From Planctomycetaceae bacterium (GTDB taxonomy: Bacteria; Planctomycetota; Planctomycetia; Pirellulales; Lacipirellulaceae), in NCBI GenBank assembly GCA_002702655.1, contig PABB01000026.1:124001-188000 (forward strand): a DNA stretch of 64,000 nucleotides, in the 5' to 3' direction. Each line of letters opens with the position of its first letter. The first letter of the stretch is position 1. Shown here piece after piece: positions 25,299 to 36,329 of this stretch. A model generated the notes under the pieces. It was not told the origin of the DNA and made no database searches. It saw nothing but the letters and a program-made list of their open reading frames with translations. The translations under genes and the position numbers were made by a program.

Positions 25299-25628
25299 GT
25301 GTTGCGATTTTTCAAACTGTTTGCGTTGGGTTGCGTGGCGATGGCCCTGCTGACCTCTCCCGCCATGGCCCAGGACACCGAGGGCGATGAAGCCGGCGTG
25401 TCCGCCGAAGCCAACACCGCCCTGATCAGCTTCTCGGGCGCTTTTGGCGTGGCGATCACGGTGATTGGCGCCGCGTTCGGCATTGCCAAGCTGGCCGCCG
25501 CCGCTCTGGAGAGCATGGCTCGCCAGCCCGAAGTGGCCGGCAGCATCCAGACCGCGATGATTATCGCCGCGGCCCTGATCGAAGGTTTCACCTTCTACGC
25601 CTTGTTTATCTGCTCGACCAAGCCGTAA
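25299..25628 (+). CDS. atpE: F1Fo ATP synthase subunit c (AtpE) with signal-like leader
   Basis: 109 residues; the GTG at 25299 has AAGGAG at 25285-25290 (eight-base spacing). A signal-peptide-like segment ends at SPAMA (residue 24), followed by an acidic stretch and the two-helix hairpin of the c-ring (GAFGVAITVIGAAFGIAKLA, polar loop ESMARQPE, then IIAAALIEGFTFYALF). Glu95 is the ion-carrying carboxylate. The residue after it is Gly, and no Gln is found in the first helix at the sodium-binding place, so proton use is more likely than sodium (inference from family knowledge). The mature protein would be about 85 residues. A large hairpin follows the stop within six bases. Confidence 0.93.
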   Translation: MLRFFKLFALGCVAMALLTSPAMAQDTEGDEAGVSAEANTALISFSGAFGVAITVIGAAFGIAKLAAAALESMARQPEVAGSIQTAMIIAAALIEGFTFYALFICSTKP

Positions 25629-25633
25629 GGCTT

Positions 25634-25708
25634 GCGAGCGAGTGCACCAGCTCCGCGTCGACGGCGGGGCCGACCGGCAACAACGGTTCGGCCCCGCACT
25701 CGGCTCGC
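25634..25708 (+). promoter_or_regulatory. Large nested hairpin between atpE and atpF
   Basis: The inner stem at 25664-25673 (GCGGGGCCGA) pairs perfectly with 25688-25697. Further pairs close inside it around CCG/CGG, and the outer arms GCGAGCGAGT (25634-25643) and ACTCGGCTCGC (25698-25708) match with one bulge. There is no T-run, so it is a partial block or an RNA-stability element rather than a terminator. Confidence 0.6.
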
Positions 25709-25777
25709 GGCGCTCATGCAGAGTTTTTCCCGTTTCGCACCATTCAACCTGCACCCCCAAACCCACGACAGCAGATC

Positions 25778-26428
25778 ATGCTCACGCGTTTGTGGCTGGC
25801 GATGACCGTCGCCGTTGTCGCCGTCGGTTTGACCACCGGCAGCGGCACGACTGCCGCCGCGGCCGAAGATCACGGCGGCGAACATCACGAATTGGGTCAC
25901 GGCAACGCCTCCGATTCCCTGGAAAGTCCGGCCGCGTTCCGGACCGACCTGGCGATCTACACGTTTGCCGTCTTCCTGCTGCTGTTGGCGATCCTGTCGG
26001 CCACCGCGTGGCCGAAGATCAGCGCGGCGATGACCGAACGCGAGAACCGCATTGCGGCCGATCTCGCGTCAGCGGCGGCCAAGCACGAGGAAGCCAAGCG
26101 GCTGCTCGCGGAGCACGAAGCCAAGCTGGCCCAATCGGCTGACGAGGTTCGGGAGATGCTGGACGAAGCCCGCCGAGACGCGGAATCGACCAAGGAGCAA
26201 ATTGTCTCCGAAGCTCGCGCCGCGGCCGAGCAGGAACGCAACCGGGCGATTCGCGACATCGAGATCGCCAAGGACGACGCCCTGCAGACGCTCGCGCAGC
26301 GCAGCGGCAACTTGGCGGTTGACTTGGCCGGCAAGGTGATCGGGCAGACGATCACCCCCGATCGCCACGCGGCCCTGATCCGCGAGGGTCTGGCCCAACT
26401 GGGACAGACCGGAATGAACGCCAACTAG
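25778..26428 (+). CDS. atpF: F1Fo ATP synthase subunit b (AtpF)
   Basis: 216-residue peripheral-stalk subunit. The first 28 residues look like a signal peptide (TVAVVAVGLTTGSGTTAAAA), then a His/Glu-rich spacer (EDHGGEHHELGHG). The membrane helix follows at about 54-75 (LAIYTFAVFLLLLAILSATA), with the typical Trp-Pro-Lys-Ile exit. The remainder is a long charged coiled coil (MTERENRIAADLASAAAKHE and on), dimerising and reaching the delta subunit. The length is greater than the usual 156-180 because of the leader and spacer. Only one b gene is present. It starts 149 nt after atpE, past the hairpin. Confidence 0.92.
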   Translation: MLTRLWLAMTVAVVAVGLTTGSGTTAAAAEDHGGEHHELGHGNASDSLESPAAFRTDLAIYTFAVFLLLLAILSATAWPKISAAMTERENRIAADLASAAAKHEEAKRLLAEHEAKLAQSADEVREMLDEARRDAESTKEQIVSEARAAAEQERNRAIRDIEIAKDDALQTLAQRSGNLAVDLAGKVIGQTITPDRHAALIREGLAQLGQTGMNAN

Positions 26429-26486
26429 CCTGTCTTGTTGGCTCGTCGCCGCTTGAACATTCCCGACCCAACGCGCCTGGACTCAG

Positions 26487-27125
26487 ATGACTCAGTTCGA
26501 CGAACAAGCTGACCACCGGCACGACACTGTGTTCGACGTCGACCTGGAACGGCTGGCGGGCATTTACGCCGCCGCGGCGCTCGATGCCGCGGGCGATCCG
26601 GCGGCCCAAGGCGGTCTGGTCGAGGAGTTGGTCTCGCTGCGAGACGACGTGCTGCGCAACCATCCCGATCTTGAAGAGCTGTTCCGATCGGAACTGGTGT
26701 CGCAGGACGAAAAGCTCGCGATGATCGACCGCGTGTTCGGCGGGCGAGCCTCCGCCACGCTGGTCAACGTGCTGAAAGTCATGGCCCACCATGGCCGGCT
26801 GGGCATCGTTCGCCACGTGGCTCAGTCCGCTATGCAGTTGTGGCAGGAGCGTTCCGGCCGCAAGCAGGTCGTGCTGGAAACGGCTGAACCGATCGACGCA
26901 ACCGTGGAAGGCGAGATCCTGGGGACGTTGCGGGGACTGTTGGGCGCCGAGCCCGACGTGACGCGGCGGGTGAACCCCGAATTGCTCGCCGGGTTTGTCG
27001 TTCGCGTGGGGGACCGGGTGTACGACGCCTCGGCCCGCACCCGACTGGAACGGACCCGACAGAACATGATCGAACGCGCCGCCGAGGCGATCCACCTCGA
27101 TCCCAACGCGTTTGTCGTCAACTAA
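26487..27125 (+). CDS. atpH: F1Fo ATP synthase subunit delta (AtpH)
   Basis: 212-residue delta (OSCP) subunit, which joins the b stalk to the alpha subunits. The N-terminal helical domain contains RLAGIYAAAALDAAGDPAAQ. The C-terminal half has the family signature region beginning VVLETAEPIDATVEGEI and ending with NPELLAGFVVRVGDRVYDAS, the usual delta ending before TRLERTRQNM. The first 16 residues are more acidic than usual. ATG at 26487, 58 nt after atpF; 90 nt separate it from atpA, with an AT-richer patch upstream of the atpA start. Confidence 0.93.
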   Translation: MTQFDEQADHRHDTVFDVDLERLAGIYAAAALDAAGDPAAQGGLVEELVSLRDDVLRNHPDLEELFRSELVSQDEKLAMIDRVFGGRASATLVNVLKVMAHHGRLGIVRHVAQSAMQLWQERSGRKQVVLETAEPIDATVEGEILGTLRGLLGAEPDVTRRVNPELLAGFVVRVGDRVYDASARTRLERTRQNMIERAAEAIHLDPNAFVVN

Positions 27126-27215
27126 AAGACACAATTTACGAACCAATCGCCGGCGCGTTCGCTCTCGACGGGCCACGCCGCAGCGACCATCAAACATCAC
27201 AGCCGGAGAGCTTCG

Positions 27216-28751
<1,536 letters not shown>

Positions 28752-28839
28752 TCCGCCGTCGCGCCGCCGGCGAGCTCGCCAGTTCGCGGCTCACGCCCGC
28801 TTTCCCGATCTCTGACCTCTCAATTCCGACTTTCCCGTC

Positions 28840-29718
28840 ATGGCCAACCCTCGCGCGCTCGACAAACGCCGCAAGTCCATCAAGAACATCCGCAAAATCA
28901 CGCGGACGATGGAATTGATCGCCACCGCGCGATTCAAAAAAGCCATGGATCGCGCCGCGGCGGCCACGGACTACACCAATCGCATTACGCAGTTGGTGGC
29001 GGACCTGGCCAAGACCGGGCTGGAAGTGTCGCACCCGCTGCTCGACCCGCGCGACGAGCCGCGGAACGCCACCATGTTGCTGCTCACCGCCAATCGCGGC
29101 CTGTGCGGCGGCTTCAACGGCAACCTGATCCGCTCCGGCCTGCGTCAGTGGAAAGAGCTGAAGGAAAGCGTTTCCAACTGCCGTCTGGAAATTGCCGGCA
29201 AGCGCGGCATCGCTGGCTTCCGCTTCCGCGGCCACGAGCCGGACGAGGAATTCACGCACTTTCACGACCGCCCGGCGTTCGCCGAAGTCGACGTCATCGC
29301 CGAGCGGTACCTGCAGGACTACGCAGCCGGACGCATCGACAAGCTGGTGGTCGTGTACATGAAATTCGAGACGATCGCCCGGCAGTCGGTCGCGGTCGAA
29401 ACGCTGCTGCCGTTGGGCTCGCTGGCGGCCGACGACGCCGAGGCCGACGCCGGCGGCACGTCGCAGTACGAGTTCCTGCCGTCGCCCGAGAGCATTCTCG
29501 AGGAGGTCGTGCCGACCAGCTTCAAGGTGAAGCTGTTCAAGTGCTTCCTCGACTCGGCGGTGAGCGAGCAGATCGCCCGCATGACCGCCATGAAGAGCGC
29601 CACCGAAAACGCTGACGAGCTGATCAAGCAACTCAGTATGCAATACAACCGCGCCCGCCAAGGCCGCATCACGTCCGAACTGATGGACCTGATCGGCGGC
29701 GTCGAGGCGCTGAATTAG
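28840..29718 (+). CDS. atpG: F1Fo ATP synthase subunit gamma (AtpG)
   Basis: 292-residue central-shaft subunit. The N-terminal coiled-coil helix begins ANPRALDKRRKSIKNIRKI and continues TRTMELIATARFKKA, the gamma start signature. The LLLTANRGLCGGFNGNLIR segment is the conserved Rossmann-like entry. The C-terminal helix ends with MKSATENADELIKQLSMQYN, followed by RARQGRITSELMDLIGGVEA, the canonical gamma end. A 40-residue stretch near 190-230 is more acidic and Gly-rich than in E. coli (AADDAEADAGGTSQYE). It starts 88 nt after atpA; the downstream gap to atpD holds an inverted repeat. Confidence 0.96.
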   Translation: MANPRALDKRRKSIKNIRKITRTMELIATARFKKAMDRAAAATDYTNRITQLVADLAKTGLEVSHPLLDPRDEPRNATMLLLTANRGLCGGFNGNLIRSGLRQWKELKESVSNCRLEIAGKRGIAGFRFRGHEPDEEFTHFHDRPAFAEVDVIAERYLQDYAAGRIDKLVVVYMKFETIARQSVAVETLLPLGSLAADDAEADAGGTSQYEFLPSPESILEEVVPTSFKVKLFKCFLDSAVSEQIARMTAMKSATENADELIKQLSMQYNRARQGRITSELMDLIGGVEALN

Positions 29719-29792
29719 GATGTTTGATGTGTGATGTGAGATTGATGATGTGAGAACTTGTCGTTCCGCGCCAACATCAACAATCAAACATC
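29719..29792. repeat. Word-like inverted repeat between atpG and atpD
   Basis: GATGTTTGAT (29719-29728) pairs perfectly with ATCAAACATC (29783-29792); the flanking bases repeat GATGTG/CACATC words. It begins within the last bases of the atpG stop region. No T-run follows. Same class as 10016-10048 and 31300-31385. Confidence 0.6.
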
Positions 29793-29828
29793 CGACATCT
29801 CACATAGAACCCTTACTATCGCGACTAG

Positions 29829-31295
<1,467 letters not shown>

Positions 31296-31299
31296 AGCA

Positions 31300-31385
31300 T
31301 TGCAAATTGCAAATTGGAAAACGCAAATTGCGAATTGCCGATGCTTGTCACAACCGCAATTTGAAATTCGAAATTTGTAATTGTC
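31300..31385. repeat. AT-rich word-like repeat between atpD and atpC
   Basis: An AT-rich island in a GC-rich operon. TTGCAAATTGCAAATTGG on the left and AATTTGAAATTCGAAATTTG on the right form an imperfect inverted repeat built from GCAAATT/AATTTG words. No gene and no T-run. It may fold into a hairpin that separates atpC from the upstream message. Confidence 0.55.
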
Positions 31386-31440
31386 AGTTTGCAGTCGGCA
31401 ACCTCGCTCGACTTCGCCCCTAGCCCCCCTCAAGCCAATC

Positions 31441-31863
31441 ATGGCCGAAACCACAACCACCGTCGGCGCCAACCAGGTTCGCTGCACTGTCGTCACGCCC
31501 GAAGAAACGGTCGTCGACAGCGCGGCGGAGTTCGTCGCTCTGCCGTTGTTCGACGGCGAGTTGGGCGTCGCGCGGAACCACGCCCCGATGATCGGCCGAC
31601 TCGGCTTCGGCGAGTTGCGTCTGCGGACCGGCAACGACGTAACCCGGTTCTACGTGAACGGCGGATTCGTTCAGGTTTCGGACAACGAGGTGTCGGTGCT
31701 CACCAATCGCGCCACGCCGGCCGCCAAGCTCGACGCGACCGCACTCGCCGAGCAGGCTGCCAAGACGCTCGCGTCACGGGCCGCCGGCGAAGAGGAACTG
31801 GAGTTGCGCGAGCGCCAAGTCAACCAACTCAACGCCCAGCTTCGATTGGCGCGGAAAGGGTAG
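31441..31863 (+). CDS. atpC: F1Fo ATP synthase subunit epsilon (AtpC)
   Basis: 140 residues from the ATG at 31441 (frame open to 31381). The N-terminal beta sandwich has the family pattern CTVVTPEETVVDSAAEFVAL, then GELGVARNHAPMIGRLGFGE, and FYVNGGFVQVSDNEVSVLTN. The C-terminal helical hairpin (AKLDATALAEQAAKTLASRA, then EELELRERQVNQLNAQLRLA) is present and full-length, so auto-inhibition of hydrolysis is possible. Last gene of the ATP synthase operon; avtA begins 34 nt later and may be co-transcribed. Confidence 0.93.
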   Translation: MAETTTTVGANQVRCTVVTPEETVVDSAAEFVALPLFDGELGVARNHAPMIGRLGFGELRLRTGNDVTRFYVNGGFVQVSDNEVSVLTNRATPAAKLDATALAEQAAKTLASRAAGEEELELRERQVNQLNAQLRLARKG

Positions 31864-31897
31864 GCGGACGGCGCGCTCGCCGTGACCGCGAGCCATC

Positions 31898-33178
31898 ATG
31901 CAGTACCGCATCAGTCGCATCGGCGAAGCCCTCTCCGGGCACAGCGGCATCGTCGAGTTGATGGACGACCTGGGCGCCGCGATGGCCGGCGGTGCTGCCG
32001 GCATGCACATGCTGGGCGGCGGCAACCCGGCCCATGTGCCGGCCATGCAAGCGGTGTGGCGTCAACGTCTCCGCGAGATCGCCGCCGACGCCCCTTACTG
32101 CGACCGCCTGCTGGCCAACTACGACGGACCGGCGGGCAGCCCCTCGTTCCGCGCCGCGATGGCCGACTGTCTGCGGACCGAATTCGGCTGGCCGGTCGGC
32201 CCCGAGAATATCGCGATCACCTGCGGCGGACAGACCGCGTTCTTCTTCCTGTTCACGCTGCTGGCCGGCGAGATGGCGGCCGGCCCGCGCCGGCGGATCT
32301 TGCTGCCGCTCATGCCGGAGTACATCGGCTATGCGGACCAGGGTTTGGCGCCTGGCACGTTCGTCAGCCAGCGGCCACGGATCGAGCTGCAGGGCGATCG
32401 CCAATTCAAATACCGCATCGATTTCGACGCGCTGCGGGTGGGGGACGACGTGGGCGCCATTTGCGTCAGCCGCCCCACCAACCCCACCGGAAACGTGCTG
32501 ACCGACGAGGAAATCGACCGCCTGGCCGCGCTGGCCCGCGAGCGGGAGATTCCGCTGCTGGTCGACAACGCCTACGGCGAGCCGTTCCCCGCGGCGGTGT
32601 TCGAGCCGATCCAACCTGTTTGGCGCCCGGGGATGGTGATGACGTTCAGCCTCTCCAAGCTGGGGCTGCCGGGCACCCGCACGGCGATCGTGCTGGGCGA
32701 CCCGCCGCTCATCCAGCGCATCCGCGCGATGACCGGCGTGGTGGGGCTGGCCAACAACAACATGGGCCAGGCCATCGTCGAGCCGCTGCTGGCCGAGGGC
32801 AAGCTGATCCAGCTCTGCCGTAACGAGATCCGGCCGTTTTATCAGGCCAAATCGCAGGCCGCGCTGCAGGTCCTGGCCGAGGAGTTCGGCGATGATTTCC
32901 CGTGGCGGGTGCATCGCAGCGAGGGCGCATTCTTCCTGTGGCTGTGGCTGCCGGAGTTGCCGATCAGCACGCAGGAGCTCTACGTCCGACTGAAAGAGCG
33001 GGGCGTGCTCGTGGTCCCCGGCGAGTACTTTTTCTACGGCCTGGGCGAGAACGATTCGGACGACTGGGCCCACCGCCGGCAATGCGTACGGCTCACCTTT
33101 TCGCAATCGACCGAGACAGTCGAGGCAGGCATCGCCGCCATTGCCGAAGAACTGCGGCGGGTGCATCGCGGCAAATAG
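31898..33178 (+). CDS. avtA: Valine-pyruvate aminotransferase AvtA-like
   Basis: 426-residue fold-type I PLP aminotransferase, the usual AvtA length. AvtA interconverts valine/2-ketoisovalerate and alanine/pyruvate. Motifs seen are MLGGGNPAHVPAMQ, NYDGPAGSPSFRAAMADCLR, ITCGGQTAFFFLFTLLAGE, VSRPTNPTGNVLTDEEI and the PLP lysine in FSLSKLGLPGTRTAI. The C-terminal EYFFYGL...RRQCVRLTFSQ contains the arginine that holds the substrate carboxylate. It starts 34 nt after atpC on the same strand. A long perfect inverted repeat follows the stop by 25 bases and probably ends the transcript. Confidence 0.9.
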   Translation: MQYRISRIGEALSGHSGIVELMDDLGAAMAGGAAGMHMLGGGNPAHVPAMQAVWRQRLREIAADAPYCDRLLANYDGPAGSPSFRAAMADCLRTEFGWPVGPENIAITCGGQTAFFFLFTLLAGEMAAGPRRRILLPLMPEYIGYADQGLAPGTFVSQRPRIELQGDRQFKYRIDFDALRVGDDVGAICVSRPTNPTGNVLTDEEIDRLAALAREREIPLLVDNAYGEPFPAAVFEPIQPVWRPGMVMTFSLSKLGLPGTRTAIVLGDPPLIQRIRAMTGVVGLANNNMGQAIVEPLLAEGKLIQLCRNEIRPFYQAKSQAALQVLAEEFGDDFPWRVHRSEGAFFLWLWLPELPISTQELYVRLKERGVLVVPGEYFFYGLGENDSDDWAHRRQCVRLTFSQSTETVEAGIAAIAEELRRVHRGK

Positions 33179-33203
33179 CGGCGGATTGGCGCTCATACTC
33201 AAC

Positions 33204-33273
33204 GGGAGGGCGAGGCTCCTGCCGAGCCGGCGGCGGGCGCCCGCTTCAGGCTCGGCAGGAGCCTCGCCCTCCC
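33204..33273. repeat. Perfect 25-bp inverted repeat between convergent avtA and glnB
   Basis: Arms 33204-33228 and 33249-33273 are exact reverse complements, with a 20-base spacer made of CG-rich words. The arm begins GGGAGGGCGAGGCTCCTGCC. It could act as a two-way transcription barrier, although no T-run is present. Its perfect arms suggest a recently copied or gene-converted mobile repeat (inference). Confidence 0.85.
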
Positions 33274-33291
33274 TCATCACTCTGCAGCATT

Positions 33292-33639
33292 TCAGATGGC
33301 CTCGGGCCCGCGTTCGCCGGTGCGGATGCGAATGCAGTCGTCCATCGGCAGCACGAAGATCTTCCCGTCGCCGATCTGGCCGGTGTCGCCGCTGCGGCCG
33401 CCCTTGATGATGGCGCCAATCGTCGGCTCGACGAACTCTTCGTTCACGGCGATCTGCAGTTGCACCTTGCGGAGCAAATTCACCGTAATTTCCCGGCCGC
33501 GGTAGGTCTCGTGCTGCCCCTTCTGCCGGCCGAAGCCCTGGACGTCCATGATCGTCAGCCGGACCACCTCCACGTCCTGCAGGGCGGCCTTCACGTCCTC
33601 CAACCGATTGGGTTGGATGATGGCGATGATGAGTTTCAT
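33292..33639 (-). CDS. Nitrogen regulatory protein PII (GlnB/GlnK family), no Tyr51
   Basis: 115-residue PII trimer subunit that senses ATP/ADP and 2-oxoglutarate and binds partners such as AmtB. Visible are MKLIIAIIQPNRLEDVKAAL, the T-loop start GFGRQKGQHETYRG, the B-loop and IGDGKIFVLPMDD, and the final IRIRTGE. In the T-loop Tyr46 is kept. Position 51, the uridylylated Tyr of E. coli GlnB, is Ile (RGREITV), and position 49, the phosphorylated Ser of cyanobacteria, is Arg. The B-loop region IIKGGRSGDTGQ is a few residues longer than in E. coli. It therefore probably works without those covalent modifications. amtB lies upstream on the same strand, 778 nt away. Confidence 0.92.
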   Translation of the reverse strand: MKLIIAIIQPNRLEDVKAALQDVEVVRLTIMDVQGFGRQKGQHETYRGREITVNLLRKVQLQIAVNEEFVEPTIGAIIKGGRSGDTGQIGDGKIFVLPMDDCIRIRTGERGPEAI

Positions 33640-34417
33640 GGCGGCGGAGAGATGAGAGGCGAGAGGTCGGAGGTCAGGGAAGTGACGACGCCCTCTATCC
33701 TAAGCCATCCGCCTGAAACCGAGAATCCCTCGCCGGAAGCCGGCTCCCCCGGGCCCAATACTCCCCGGCCTCTGACCTCAGACTTCTGACCTCTCACTCA
33801 AAGATACCCCGGCTTGAGCGCACCTAGGCGGAAAGGCACGCCCAAGCCATTGGGGCATCCTTCTGGACAGAATGGACTCAGAGGCGCCGACCGCCGTCGG
33901 CGAAGCGAATTTCGTCCTAAGTCCAGCCGCGGCCCGAGCGCCGGGAGGCGGCGTGGTTGGCGCTCGGGCCTTTGGCTGGATGGGTGGACGACTTGGGCGG
34001 TTTCGCTGAGGGAGTTGCTCGCACTGCAGACCCACCAGCGACTCACACCAGGAGTTGGCCGGCGGCGGGCCGAAATTCTCATTGTGTTCCGAAATCGTTT
34101 CGCCTGGCTCAGGCGTGTGCGGCAGTAAGTCTCGTGCGGAGAGTTATCGCTTTTGGACTGCGTCTGCCGGTCAAAAAAAAGACGTCCCGGCTCGGCGGCG
34201 TGTAGGCGGCAAAACGCCGCCGAGCCTCGTGCTTTAACCGCCCCGCCGAAGCAAGGTTGACAAAGCACGCGTGGGACATCGTTCGACCCAGGCAAGAGTC
34301 GTCGCTTCGTAACTCGAGTGCCTCCTTGCCGTGGAGGCCTATCTGTAAGAACCAGGGGCGGCGATCGACGGCGGCGTGAACCGGACCGCCGCCCCCAGTG
34401 CGTCAATCCTCTTGGGC
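33640..34417. other. Intergenic region between amtB and glnB
   Basis: 778 bases. Next to the glnB start are purine/pyrimidine words (GAGAGGTCGGAGGTCAG at about 33659 and its mirror GACCTCAGACTTCTGACCTC at about 33774). A hairpin with a poly-A run lies at 34173-34226. Open frames here are arginine-rich and look non-coding. Confidence 0.55.
34173..34226 (-). terminator. Probable intrinsic terminator downstream of amtB
   Basis: Arms GGCTCGGCGGCGT (34189-34201) and ACGCCGCCGAGCC (34214-34226) pair perfectly over 13 bases. Read on the minus strand the stem is followed, eight bases later, by eight T residues (complement of A at 34173-34180). The spacing is slightly long for a classical terminator. 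It lies 191 nt after the amtB stop. Confidence 0.55.
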
Positions 34418-35833
34418 TTAGGCGGGGGCTCCGCCGTAGGCCTGCATACCATGCTCGCTGATGTCCAGCCCCTGCTGCTCCTCGGCGGCGCCGACTCGCA
34501 GGATACCTGCGGCCTTCATGCCGATGAACAGGACCAACATCGTGGCGAACGACCAGCCGACGATGGCGAACGTGCCAATCAGCTGCGTCATGAAGGACGT
34601 GTCACCGGCTTCCAGGTAGCCATTGGGCAGGATGCCAATCGCCATGCAGCCCCAGATGCCGCACAAACCGTGGACCGGGAAGGCCCCGACCGGATCGTCA
34701 ATCTGCAACTTGTCGAGCAGCATGATGCCGCCGATCACTAGGGCCGCGGCAACCGGGCCGATAATCAGCGCGGCCTGCGTGTTGGACATGCAGTCGCAAC
34801 AGGCGGTGATGCCGACCAGTCCGCCGAGGATGCCGTTGAGGCCCATCGACAGGTCTGGCTTGCCGAACAACACCCAACTGAGCAAGGTTGCGACCAAGCC
34901 GCCGGAACCCGCTGCCAGCGTGGTGGTGATCGCACAGTGCATGGTGCCGTCGATGTCGGCGGTGCCTTGGAAGGCGAGCATCGAGCCGGGATTAAACCCG
35001 TACCAGCCAAACCACAGGATGAACACACCCAGTGCAGCGATCGGCAAGCTGTGCCCCGGCATGGGAACGCTCTTGCCATTGACGTAGCGTCCAATCCGCG
35101 GGCCCAGCACGATGGCGCCTGCCAGGCCGGCGAAACCGCCGACGCCATGCACCACGGCGGACCCAGCGAAATCCTGGAAACCCCTTTCGGCGAGCCAGCC
35201 GCCGCCCCACTTCCACATGCCGCTAATCGGGTAAACCAGACCCGTCAGAATGGCGCTGTAGATTAGGTATCCGCCAACCTTCATACGGCCGGCGACGGCG
35301 CCTGACACGATGGTCGCGGCGGTTGCGGCGAACACCGCCTGGAACAGCCAGTCGGTTTCTGGCGAGAACGTCCGGTCAGAGGCAACGACATAGTCGTCAA
35401 GACCAACGCCGCCGAACATCACAAAGGCTTTCTCGTACCCTTCTTTGCCGTAGGCGCCGGGATACATCAACCCAAAGCCGATGAAGTAGAACAGCAACAC
35501 GCCGACGCAAATATCCATCGAGTTTTTGAACAGGATGTTTACCGCGTTCTTCGACGAGTTGAAGCCCGCTTCGACCATCGCGAAGCCGGCCTGCATGAAG
35601 AACACCAAGACGGCACATACGAACAACATGATGTTGTCCAGTGCGTAACCGACGCCCAGGTCTTCGGCGGGGGCCTCCTCCTCGGCCGGGGCTTCTTCCG
35701 TCTCCGCAGCCGCGGCGTCTTCGCCTTCGGCGTCTTGTGCATAGCTGGCGCTGGGCAGGCCCGCCACCGCTAGAGTCGTCACGACCGCCAGCAGCAGCGC
35801 GAGCCATCCGCGCTGTGACCAAACTTGAGTCAT
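34418..35833 (-). CDS. amtB: Ammonium transporter AmtB
   Basis: 471-residue trimeric ammonium channel. A signal peptide (LALLLAVVTTLAVAGLPSASYA) is followed by an acidic Ala/Glu linker (AAAETEEAPAEEEAPAEDLG) and then the 11 membrane helices. Signatures: LFVCAVLVFFMQAGFAMVEA, the pore His pair in DFAGSAVVHGVGG and FPVHGLCGIWG, and FGWYGFNPGS. A C-terminal tail (EEQQGLDISEHGMQAYGG) is the usual PII-docking motif DxxxHGExAY with Met for Glu. PII is encoded downstream on the same strand, as in the typical amtB-glnK pair. A sigma-54-type promoter lies about 180 nt upstream. Confidence 0.95.
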   Translation of the reverse strand: MTQVWSQRGWLALLLAVVTTLAVAGLPSASYAQDAEGEDAAAAETEEAPAEEEAPAEDLGVGYALDNIMLFVCAVLVFFMQAGFAMVEAGFNSSKNAVNILFKNSMDICVGVLLFYFIGFGLMYPGAYGKEGYEKAFVMFGGVGLDDYVVASDRTFSPETDWLFQAVFAATAATIVSGAVAGRMKVGGYLIYSAILTGLVYPISGMWKWGGGWLAERGFQDFAGSAVVHGVGGFAGLAGAIVLGPRIGRYVNGKSVPMPGHSLPIAALGVFILWFGWYGFNPGSMLAFQGTADIDGTMHCAITTTLAAGSGGLVATLLSWVLFGKPDLSMGLNGILGGLVGITACCDCMSNTQAALIIGPVAAALVIGGIMLLDKLQIDDPVGAFPVHGLCGIWGCMAIGILPNGYLEAGDTSFMTQLIGTFAIVGWSFATMLVLFIGMKAAGILRVGAAEEQQGLDISEHGMQAYGGAPA

Positions 35834-36329
35834 TCGAAGGTCCTCAATACGTGGATTGTCAGAAGGAATTCAATCCGAGGCCGCATGTGCGTGAAAGAGT
35901 TCCGCCTTTCAGACCTCGGTGCGTCGGGAACCGACGCCAACGGTGGGGTGCTCAGGCGGGCCGCGACAATGTGCAACCTACGTGAGCGGACTGACTAGTC
36001 GCCGCTCAGGTACGCAAGCACTGTGCCAATCACGGCCCAAGACCCGCGATACGGCTGAATGGGATTCCCTAAGTGCTTATTTCACAGGGAATTCTGCGCA
36101 GGAGGCGCAGCGAAGACGAGCGCCAGCAGTGTGCGCGATTCGCCGGTGCTGCCTAAGCTGTGGACAGCCCGTGATGCGCCCTTGGGCAGTGGGCTCAGGA
36201 GATGGGCGCCGGAAATCAGCGCTCCCGCGGCGGCGCGTGGCGAGCTCATCCGGCCCCGCGGCTCACCGAGGCAACCCGCGTGGCAATGCTCACGGGTCGA
36301 CGCGACGGCGCAAGGGACTGCGTGCGCAT
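35834..36329. other. Regulatory intergenic region upstream of amtB
   Basis: About 500 bases. It holds the sigma-54-type promoter of amtB at 36014-36028 and, further upstream, ATTCCCT (36064-36070) and AGGGAAT (36086-36092), an inverted pair that could bind an enhancer protein. No gene was recognised. Confidence 0.5.
36014..36028 (-). promoter_or_regulatory. Sigma-54 (-24/-12) promoter for amtB
   Basis: On the minus strand the sequence is TGGCAC-AGTGC-TTGC, matching the -24/-12 consensus at all ten invariant bases with the correct five-base gap. The transcript would start near 36003, giving a 170-nt amtB leader. amtB is a classical sigma-54 target under nitrogen limitation. Confidence 0.7.

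Noticed and set aside
33798-34406. A 202-codon open frame between amtB and glnB
   Set aside because: Arg/Pro/Ser-rich with no domain; overlaps a terminator-like hairpin; likely noise of GC-rich DNA.
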